A stretch of DNA of 49,122 nucleotides from Acidobacteriota bacterium. GTDB lineage: Bacteria > Acidobacteriota > Blastocatellia > Chloracidobacteriales > Chloracidobacteriaceae. The notes beneath the pieces were generated by a model. The model did not search any database, had not been told where the DNA came from, and saw only the letters and a program-made list of their open reading frames with translations. The first letter of the stretch is position 1. Every line of letters starts with the position of its first letter. The stretch covers positions 1 through 49,122 of the forward strand of contig JACQXX010000015.1 in NCBI GenBank assembly GCA_016208495.1. The letters run 5' to 3'. Positions 43,250 through 49,122 of the stretch are shown here, one piece after another. The translations under genes were made by a program, and so were the position numbers.

Positions 43250-45058
43250 ATGATTCCGACACTTCTCAATAATCGCTACCAAGTCGTTCAATCCCTCAGC
43301 GGTGGTGGGTACAGCCACACGTTTTTGGCGGAAGATACCCATTTGCCGTCAAATCGCCGATGTGTCATCAAGCAACTCAAGCCCCTCTCCACTGATCCGG
43401 ATACCTACCGCATTATTCAGGAACGCTTTCAACGGGAAGCGGCTGTCCTGGAGGCATTGGGCAAACAAAACGACCAGATTCCTGAACTGTATGCCTCGTT
43501 TACTGAAAACGGGCAGTTTTATATGGTTGAGGAATGGGTTGAAGGCAAAACCTTGACCCAAATTGTCCGCGAACGGGGCGCCTTTAGCGAAAATGAAGTT
43601 CGCGACCTGCTGGTCCACTTGCTGCCGGTTTTAGATTTCATTCATACCCAGCGGATTATCCACCGCGATATCAAGCCCGATAACATCATCATCCGCAATC
43701 GCGACGGCAAACCAGTCTTGATTGATTTCGGAGTCGTCAAAGAAGTCATTGACGTGGACGCGCTTGGAAACCCAACCAGTACCATCATGATTGGAACAAA
43801 AGGGTTTATGCCGCTCGAACAGGCGGCGGGAAAGCCGGTGTACGCCAGCGATATCTATGGCCTGGGCATGACGTCAATTTGTTTGCTTACCGCCCGAACT
43901 CCACAACATTTGACCGATCCTGAAACCGGCGAAATGGTCTGGTATCGCTACGCACCACATTTGACGCCGACCTTTGCGCATATCCTCAAGCGATCAACCG
44001 AACAACTTCCCCGTGACCGGTTTTCCTCAGCGCGTGAAATGCTCGAAGCCCTGACGCATGGGACAGGTTCTTCTCCGATGCGCACCACGGCGTCGCATGC
44101 GGCATTTGATCCCAAAACCTTGCCCACTACGGTGACCAATTCCAACATGGCCAGCTTTCCGTTCGTGACCGTCACGGTTGATCAGAATGCGGTCATCACC
44201 CGGTTGCCTGAGACGCACGGCAGTGTGTTTCAAGAAGAAATTGTTGATGGACTCGATATTGAACTGGTGGCAATCGCGGGAAACACCTTTTTGATGGGAA
44301 CTGACGACTTCGGCATCGAGCGGGTGACCCAGGAATATGAACGCTATGGCATCAAATCCCCTGGAGTCGTGAAACAGCTTCGGAGCGAAACCCCGCAGCA
44401 TTTTGTAACCGTGGCCCCGTTTATGATGAGCCGATATCAAATTACCCAGGCTCAATGGCGCATGGTGGCCAGTTTCCCACGAGTCAATATTGATTTGAAT
44501 CCCGATCCTTCATTTTTTAAGGGCGATGACCGTCCGGTGGAACAGGTGTCGTGGGAAGACGCCGTCGAATTTTGTGTTCGATTGGGCCGTCGAACTGGAC
44601 GCAGCTACCGGTTACCCAGCGAAGCGGAATGGGAATATGCCTGTCGTGCCGGTACCACCTCGCCCTTTGCCTTTGGAGAAACCATCACCACCGATCTGGT
44701 GAATTATGATGGGAATTTTCCATATGGGAATGCTCCCAAAGGACTGGAGCGCCGCCAGACGATCTTTGTCGGAAGCCTGGGGTTTGCCAATGCTTTTGGG
44801 CTTTCAGATATGCATGGCAATGTGTGGGAGTGGTGTCTGGATGTCTGGCATTTTAACTACATTCGGGCACCTGAGGATGGCGCTGCCTGGACAACCGGCG
44901 GGGATCCACAATATCGAGTGGTCCGGGGTGGTTCGTGGAACAGCTTCGGGTATTTGTGCCGATCTGGTCTGCGGTTCCGCAACAGCCCGGTTAACCGCTA
45001 CAACAACCTCGGCTTTCGGATTGTGCTTGATTTTGGACAGATTCCGACCCGATGGTGA
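43250..45058 (+). CDS. Ser/Thr protein kinase fused to an FGE-sulfatase-like domain
   Basis: A 602-residue protein. Residues 8-275 are a Hanks-type kinase: LSGGGYSHTFLAED at 16-29, K41, HRDIKPDN at 138-145 and DFG at 159-161. No transmembrane segment is seen. Residues about 340-600 are a formylglycine-generating-enzyme (FGE-sulfatase) domain: MVAIAGNTFLMGTD-like opening, VEQVSWEDAVEFC, YRLPSEAEWEYACRAGT, MHGNVWEWCLDVW and RVVRGGSWNSFG. In FGE two cysteines bind copper; here the first is serine (WNSFGYLC keeps only the second), so formylglycine formation is doubtful. Such domains also occur in non-enzymatic binding proteins. It starts 5 bases after the CDC48-like gene. Confidence 0.92.
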   Translation: MIPTLLNNRYQVVQSLSGGGYSHTFLAEDTHLPSNRRCVIKQLKPLSTDPDTYRIIQERFQREAAVLEALGKQNDQIPELYASFTENGQFYMVEEWVEGKTLTQIVRERGAFSENEVRDLLVHLLPVLDFIHTQRIIHRDIKPDNIIIRNRDGKPVLIDFGVVKEVIDVDALGNPTSTIMIGTKGFMPLEQAAGKPVYASDIYGLGMTSICLLTARTPQHLTDPETGEMVWYRYAPHLTPTFAHILKRSTEQLPRDRFSSAREMLEALTHGTGSSPMRTTASHAAFDPKTLPTTVTNSNMASFPFVTVTVDQNAVITRLPETHGSVFQEEIVDGLDIELVAIAGNTFLMGTDDFGIERVTQEYERYGIKSPGVVKQLRSETPQHFVTVAPFMMSRYQITQAQWRMVASFPRVNIDLNPDPSFFKGDDRPVEQVSWEDAVEFCVRLGRRTGRSYRLPSEAEWEYACRAGTTSPFAFGETITTDLVNYDGNFPYGNAPKGLERRQTIFVGSLGFANAFGLSDMHGNVWEWCLDVWHFNYIRAPEDGAAWTTGGDPQYRVVRGGSWNSFGYLCRSGLRFRNSPVNRYNNLGFRIVLDFGQIPTRW

Positions 45059-45065
45059 CTTTTTG

Positions 45066-45237
45066 AGCGAGTAGCGAACAAAAAGCGAGTAGCAAGTAGT
45101 CAAACCTAATACTTCTCATTCGCAAAGTTTCTCTATGTCTTACTTTTTCTAGTGGTAACGAATTTAATGCGTTTCAAAAGAGTTTTGAACACGATGGATT
45201 GACTACTCGCTACTTCGCTACTTCGCTCCTTCGCTCA
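45066..45237. repeat. Inverted octamer-array element (TAGCGAAG family), copy 3
   Basis: Left: GCGAGTAGCGAAC and GCGAGTAGCAAGTAG (45066-45098). Right: TACTCGCTACTTCGCTACTTCGC (about 45203-45236). Core about 100 bases, different from copies 1 and 2. It separates the kinase/FGE gene from the convergent Roadblock gene and provides the Roadblock stop (TGA, plus-strand TCA at 45235-45237). Confidence 0.88.
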
Positions 45238-45597
45238 GTATCCAATCTCAGCATTGAGTTGGTCGGTTACTGAATTGACCAGGTGCATGGTCTGGCCAAT
45301 ATTTCCATCGGCATCAAGCGAGACCATCAGGATATAGCCTTCATTGAGCAATTTCAGCACGCAGGCACCCGCCTCATAATTGAGAATCACCGTTGAGATA
45401 TGACCAATTCCAAAGTCAGACGCAAAGCGCTGACAGGTGGTCATCGTGATGCCCTGGTAGGCAGCCAATAAATCCAGGTTGGTGACCTTGCGTTGAGCGC
45501 ATTGATAGACAATTTCTCCGTCTTGCGCCAGAAAAACAACCCCCCTTGCCCCATGTACCTTGTCCAGAATTCCATCCAGTAGTTTATCAAAAGTCAT
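45235..45597 (-). CDS. Roadblock/LC7-domain protein
   Basis: A 120-residue protein consisting of one Roadblock/LC7 fold: an N-terminal helix (FDKLLDGILDKVHGARGVVFLA), strand DGEIVYQC, a helix with LDLLAAYQGITMTTCQRFAS and a C-terminal strand-helix set (HISTVILNYEAGACVLKLL, GYILMVSLD). Bacterial members such as MglB bind small Ras-like GTPases, others act as scaffolds; no GTPase gene lies nearby. It begins 8 bases after the small membrane-protein gene, whose stop overlaps its GAG ribosome site, so both are co-translated. It converges on the V4R/CDC48 island. Confidence 0.9.
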   Translation of the reverse strand: MTFDKLLDGILDKVHGARGVVFLAQDGEIVYQCAQRKVTNLDLLAAYQGITMTTCQRFASDFGIGHISTVILNYEAGACVLKLLNEGYILMVSLDADGNIGQTMHLVNSVTDQLNAEIGY

Positions 45598-45605
45598 ATG
45601 TGCTC

Positions 45606-45875
45606 TCAGGGTGAAGCAAACGTGTGTTGCGGAATGTGAAGTGTGAGATGAACCGGGGCGATGGAAACCAGCTTGATGAACCGTGAAATGAGAGATGGTC
45701 TAAATAGCATAAGCGCAGTACAGATGCAAAGCATCACGAACGAACCCAGGACGACGAAAAAAAACTCACCGGGTCCTTTTCGTTTTCGAACGCTCGTGCT
45801 ATGTTCTCGCTTTTCCAGCAGTCCTCCCTGTTTTACCTGTGCCTGACAACCTTTCTCTCGGCGTGATTTTTTCAT
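45606..45875 (-). CDS. Small basic membrane protein, 89 aa
   Basis: Residues 1-38 are very basic (MKKSRREKGCQAQVKQ, RKRKG), followed by one hydrophobic segment (FFFVVLGSFVMLCICTALMLF, about 40-60) and a short tail (VSIAPVHLTLHIPQHTF). The positive-inside rule puts the N-terminus in the cytoplasm. I chose the ATG at 45875; longer frames add an atypical Cys-rich stretch. The frame ends 8 bases before the Roadblock gene, which supports a two-gene unit. No family recognised. Confidence 0.6.
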   Translation of the reverse strand: MKKSRREKGCQAQVKQGGLLEKREHSTSVRKRKGPGEFFFVVLGSFVMLCICTALMLFRPSLISRFIKLVSIAPVHLTLHIPQHTFASP

Positions 45876-45969
45876 AAAAACCCCGATGGAACGGGAGATT
45901 TTCTCCTTTTTTGCCGCACTGCAGGTGATGGATTGAGGCTGCGAATCGTGAGTTTTAGCGCAAGAGGGC

Positions 45970-46000
45970 TTGACAATTGAAGGTATTTTTTCAATATAAG
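45970..46000 (+). promoter_or_regulatory. Weak promoter candidate upstream of ferredoxin
   Basis: TTGACA at 45970-45975 and ATATAA at 45994-45999 are 18 bases apart, about 220 bases before the ferredoxin gene. The long leader makes this uncertain. Confidence 0.3.
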
Positions 46001-46217
46001 TGTTGAAAAAAGATCTGGGACAGAAAAGCCCACAATCTTTAACCCTGATGCCCACTTCTGCCCCACACCTTGCATTTTCTTAGCGACGTCACCACGTCGA
46101 AGACGCACAACACAGGACAGAGGCGCCAGTTTGCTCAAGTTGCTTGATAGCGTTGACGGGCAACTTCGGCCAACCCCTCAGGACTGACTCTATTTTTGAC
46201 TTTGAGGTGAAATTTTT

Positions 46218-46454
46218 ATGGCCAGTATTGCAGACAAGTACACCGATAATGCCACTGGAATGTACTATGTTGATAACCAATGCATCGACTGCGACGTGTG
46301 CCGTGACACGGCACCCAGCAATTTTACCCGCAACGACGACGGCGGATATTCCTACGTTTACAAGCAACCTGACACGGATGAAGAATTCGAACAGTGCAAG
46401 GAAGCCATGGAAGCCTGTCCCGTCGAAGCGATTGGCGATGATGGTGAGCAGTAA
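46218..46454 (+). CDS. Single-cluster [4Fe-4S]-type ferredoxin
   Basis: A 78-residue acidic electron carrier. Cluster ligands are C22, C25 and C28 (CIDCDVC) and C67 (ACPVEAIG); an extra C60 matches the cysteine that forms a disulfide in some single-cluster ferredoxins. AGGTG about nine bases upstream supports the start. Redox partner unknown. An intrinsic terminator follows. Confidence 0.93.
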   Translation: MASIADKYTDNATGMYYVDNQCIDCDVCRDTAPSNFTRNDDGGYSYVYKQPDTDEEFEQCKEAMEACPVEAIGDDGEQ

Positions 46455-46538
46455 CTCCCTGCCTGGCAACTGGCGCTGATTTCTCAAGCACCACAGTCCC
46501 AGCACAAGTTCTCAAAAATTGATGGTGAAACGCCCAAG

Positions 46539-46590
46539 ACCCGAACCTCCCTTCAGTTGGATCAGATGGTGGTTCGGGTTTTGTGTTTTG
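46539..46590 (+). terminator. Intrinsic terminator after ferredoxin
   Basis: ACCCGAACC (46539-46547) pairs with GGTTCGGGT (46571-46579), and TTTGTGTTTT follows. The loop is 23 bases, longer than usual, but the U-tract is good. Confidence 0.7.
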
Positions 46591-46602
46591 GGAAAAGCAT
46601 CG

Positions 46603-46765
46603 AGCGGAAGACATCGGGCGGAAGACTCGAAGACTCGGGGCGGAAGACTCGAAGACTCGGGGCGGAAGACAAGGGGTTTAATGCCCTGAGCCCAATTTCT
46701 TCAGTCCGAAGTCTTCAGCCCGAAGTTTTCAGCCCGAAGTCTTCAGCCCGGTGTCTTCAGCCCCA
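46603..46765. repeat. GGGCTGAAGA-family element, variant
   Basis: The left half repeats CGGGCGGAAGACTCGAAGACTCGG-like units (46605-46668); the right half has the inverted CTTCAGCCC units (46705-46765). It fills the gap between the ferredoxin terminator and glmS. Both halves hold stops in the inward direction less regularly than in other families. No gene is seen in it. Confidence 0.8.
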
Positions 46766-46865
46766 AGATTGGCGGAAGCTTCTTCATAATTCACTGCTCA
46801 TCATTCATACTGAGGGGTGAGTGGGTTCCCCCTCTCAATTCTTCGATAAGGATTTCAAGAAAAAA

Positions 46866-48722
46866 ATGTGTGGAATCGTTGGATACGTTGGACAAAAGCA
46901 AGTGATTCCGGTGTTGCTTGACGGGTTGAAGCGGTTGGAATATCGCGGGTACGACTCAGCCGGAATTGCCGTGGTGGATAATGGCCAGCTCAATATTCGG
47001 AGGGCGTCAGGGAAGCTTCGAAATTTGGAAGAAGTCATCCGGCTCAATCCGCTGGATGGCACCTATGGGATCGGTCATACCCGGTGGGCCACCCATGGTC
47101 GGCCAACCGAGGAAAATGCGCATCCGCACTGTGACGCTTCGCGGCGGATTGTCGTCGTCCACAACGGGATTATTGAAAATTACCTGCCGCTCAAGCGGCG
47201 TCTCCAGGCGGAAGGCCACACCTTTGTCACTCAAACCGACACCGAAGTCGTGGCGCATCTGGTCGGCAAGTATCGCCGTGAGACTGAGTCACTGGAAGAA
47301 GCTGTCCGGATGGCGGTTCACGAGTTGACCGGGATTTTTGCGATTACGCTCCTGTCCGCCGATGAACCAGATAAAGTGGTCACCGCCCGGATGGGGCCGC
47401 CAGTTGTGGTTGGCTTAGGGAAAGACGAATATTTTGTCGCTTCGGACATTCCAGCCATTCTGTACCACACACGGGACGTGTTTTTCCTGGGCGATGGCGA
47501 AATGGCGGTTTTGACCAAATCAGGCGTGATGGTGAGCGATTTTGACGGCAACCTGGTGACGCCAACCATCCAGCGGATCACCTGGGATCCGATCATGGCG
47601 GAAAAGGGCGGCTTTAAGCACTTTATGCTCAAGGAAATCTATGAGCAGCCGCGGGCCGTGCGGGAAACACTGGCGGGTCGGACTTCACTGGATGATGGCC
47701 GGATTTATCTGGATGAAATGGATGTGCGGCCTGATGAATGGCGGCGGTTTACCAACATCAAAATTGCGGCCTGCGGTACAAGCTGGCACGCGGGGCTGGT
47801 TGGGAAGTACATCATCGAGGAAATTGCCCGTGTTCCGGTCGAGATTGATTACGCGAGCGAGTTTCGCTATCGCAATCCGATTGTGGATGAAAACACGCTG
47901 GTGATTGTGATTACCCAGTCGGGCGAAACGGCTGACACAATTGCGGCCCTGCGCGAAGTCAAACAGCGTGGCTGCCCGGTGATTGCCATTTGCAACGTAC
48001 AGGGTTCGATGGCGACCCGCGAAGCCGGTGGCACAATTTTGACTCATGCCGGTCCGGAAATCGGTGTGGCTTCGACCAAAGCCTTTACTTCGCAAATCAT
48101 TGCGCTGTATTTATTTGCGCTTTTTCTGGCCCAGCAGCGGCAGACGATTGACACTGAAACGTCGCTTCGTCATGTCGCGCAACTCAACGAACTTCCGGTC
48201 AAGATCGAGTTGTTGCTCAACCAGGACGACACGATTTCCGACCTGACCAAAGAACTCTTCCGTTCGACAGATTTTCTATACCTGGGCCGGGGCGTTCATT
48301 TCCCAATTGCGCTCGAAGGCGCATTGAAGCTCAAGGAAATCAGCTATATCCACGCGGAAGGCTTCCCGGCGGGCGAAATGAAACATGGTCCGAATGCCCT
48401 GATTGATGAGCGGCTGCCGGTGGTGTTTTTAGCCCCGGTCGAGCACGGCAACAAGGTGTCAGAACTGCGCTATGAAAAGACGCTGTCCAATATGGAAGAA
48501 GTCCGCGCCCGTGACGGTCAGGTGATCGCGATTGTGACCGAAGGCGACACCAAAGCCGCCGAAATCGCCGACCACGCGATTTTCATTCCGCCGACAAGCG
48601 ACCTGCTCTCGGCAGTCCTGGCGATTGTGCCGTTGCAATTGCTGGCGTATCACATCGCGATTCGGCGCGGCTGTGACGTAGACCAACCCCGAAACCTCGC
48701 CAAGTCGGTCACGGTCGAATAG
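46866..48722 (+). CDS. glmS: Glutamine-fructose-6-phosphate aminotransferase (isomerizing)
   Basis: Makes glucosamine-6-phosphate from fructose-6-phosphate and glutamine, the entry to cell-wall and LPS amino sugars. The 618-residue protein starts [10 protein letters not shown]2 is the N-terminal nucleophile of the glutaminase domain, which fixes the start at 46866 rather than the in-frame ATG at 46821. HTRWATHG and the glutaminase domain reach about 240; two SIS sugar-isomerase domains follow ([35 protein letters not shown]). The end [13 protein letters not shown] is the family signature. No glmS ribozyme is recognised upstream. An intrinsic terminator follows. Confidence 0.97.
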   Translation: MCGIVGYVGQKQVIPVLLDGLKRLEYRGYDSAGIAVVDNGQLNIRRASGKLRNLEEVIRLNPLDGTYGIGHTRWATHGRPTEENAHPHCDASRRIVVVHNGIIENYLPLKRRLQAEGHTFVTQTDTEVVAHLVGKYRRETESLEEAVRMAVHELTGIFAITLLSADEPDKVVTARMGPPVVVGLGKDEYFVASDIPAILYHTRDVFFLGDGEMAVLTKSGVMVSDFDGNLVTPTIQRITWDPIMAEKGGFKHFMLKEIYEQPRAVRETLAGRTSLDDGRIYLDEMDVRPDEWRRFTNIKIAACGTSWHAGLVGKYIIEEIARVPVEIDYASEFRYRNPIVDENTLVIVITQSGETADTIAALREVKQRGCPVIAICNVQGSMATREAGGTILTHAGPEIGVASTKAFTSQIIALYLFALFLAQQRQTIDTETSLRHVAQLNELPVKIELLLNQDDTISDLTKELFRSTDFLYLGRGVHFPIALEGALKLKEISYIHAEGFPAGEMKHGPNALIDERLPVVFLAPVEHGNKVSELRYEKTLSNMEEVRARDGQVIAIVTEGDTKAAEIADHAIFIPPTSDLLSAVLAIVPLQLLAYHIAIRRGCDVDQPRNLAKSVTVE

Positions 48723-48745
48723 TTTCTGAAGTGGGACAATTTTCG

Positions 48746-48815
48746 AGCGGAAGCAATGAAAAGATTGAATTCAATGAAGTTGAGTTAGACCTTTTCTCTT
48801 GCTTCCGCTTAAGGT
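48746..48815 (+). terminator. Intrinsic terminator after glmS
   Basis: AGCGGAAGCAATGAAAAG at 48746-48763 pairs with 48792-48809 (two mismatches), followed by AAGGTTTTT. The loop is 28 bases. It lies 24 bases after the glmS stop. Confidence 0.75.
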
Positions 48816-48921
48816 TTTTCTTGATAGCTGCTGTACTTCGCTCAACTTTCTTTGTAAATTTTGCTGTTTTGGAGCCTTTAAAGACTTAGATCAACAAAGC
48901 TTCATTTGAGAAGGAATTGTT

Positions 48922-49041
48922 ATGAGTACCACAATTGAGCAAATTGATCGTTGGCGAAGTGTTGCTTCTGAGCATCAACGTCTAAATCGGTCCACATGGG
49001 ATTGGAACAGTCAAAAACCGTTGGTTTATGCCGCTAACTGA
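48922..49041 (+). pseudogene. Truncated 5' end of a Schlafen/AlbA-type (AAA_4) gene
   Basis: A strong ribosome site (GAGAAGGAATTGTT) precedes MSTTIEQIDRWRSVASEHQ, which matches the usual opening of Schlafen-type ATP-binding/DNA-binding proteins (family members continue with EFKEAK). After residue 21 the sequence departs from the family and a stop follows at residue 40. The break is near 48985. I read it as a gene start left after a deletion or insertion. A small genuine protein cannot be excluded. Confidence 0.55.
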
Positions 49042-49122
49042 GCAAGTCGTTTGACTTCGGCATCAACCTCTGGGGTAAAGTAAATTTCCGAGAGCTGGTA
49101 CTTCCAGGGACCATTCACCTGA
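49026..49122 (-). CDS. 3' end of an unknown gene, partial
   Basis: An open frame enters from the right window edge and ends with a TAA at 49026-49028. The 31 visible residues (tail WKYQLSEIYFTPEVDAEVKR followed by LAQLAA) look like a helical C-terminus. No family recognised. It overlaps the truncated Schlafen-type frame by 16 bases, tail to tail. Confidence 0.6.
   Translation of the reverse strand, partial: QVNGPWKYQLSEIYFTPEVDAEVKRLAQLAA

Noticed and set aside
45876-46055. Longer reading of the small membrane protein (149 aa)
   Set aside because: The added 60 residues are Cys/Ser/Pro-rich with no structural pattern, and the ATG at 45875 begins a typical basic leader.
46821-46865. Upstream in-frame start of glmS
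   Set aside because: It would add 15 residues before the cysteine that must be N-terminal for the glutaminase reaction. The ATG at 46866 is correct.

Overview
The window reads as a chromosomal contig of a Gram-negative bacterium of moderate GC. It carries signal peptides, a lipoprotein, predicted beta-barrel and periplasmic proteins, two large TPR-fused Ser/Thr kinases, a kinase with an FGE-sulfatase-like domain, a winged-helix/PD40 regulator and a sortilin-type beta-propeller. This mix resembles Acidobacteriota (a Blastocatellia-like genome is my best guess). That placement is inference from gene content; there is no rRNA gene to confirm it. I found no tRNA, rRNA, CRISPR array, transposase or prophage gene.

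Layout. 0.1-8.4 kb: glycyl-tRNA synthetase, a secreted TPR protein, an acyltransferase overlapping a CPBP-family membrane protein, FabG, and a LolA-like lipoprotein. 8.6-18.1 kb: a secreted beta-propeller protein with a co-transcribed CxxCH/beta-barrel protein, an S41 peptidase, an aspartyl protease, and the winged-helix/PD40 regulator. 18.2-24.7 kb, minus strand: RibD, an orphan HicB-like protein, a radical SAM enzyme and an AddB-like nuclease. 25-32.2 kb: two small unknowns, GatC, a double-ACT protein, a kinase/TPR protein, GapA and a TPR protein. 32.3-46.1 kb: a second kinase/TPR protein, then a plus-strand island: an unknown protein, a small membrane protein, two V4R-domain proteins, a linker-like protein, a MinD/ParA-type ATPase, a small Hsp20, a CDC48-type AAA+ ATPase and the kinase/FGE protein. 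Facing the island on the minus strand are a Roadblock/LC7 protein and a small membrane protein. 46.2-49.1 kb: ferredoxin, GlmS, a truncated Schlafen-type gene start and the 3' end of an unknown minus-strand gene.

Two things stand out. First, the intergenic DNA is dominated by short tandem arrays (mostly 7- or 8-bp units of several unrelated sequences), usually arranged as inverted pairs around a core and sometimes nested with further inverted repeats. In the main families the array reads inward with in-frame stop codons (TAG or TGA), and at least eleven genes here use a stop codon inside or at the edge of such an array; some have their last residues encoded by it. Second, the 35.8-46.1 kb island combines tandem V4R proteins, Roadblock, MinD-like and CDC48-like ATPases, a small heat-shock protein and a signalling kinase. 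I do not recognise this combination as a described system; it may be a membrane- or assembly-related signalling machine. All functional statements come from motif reading only.
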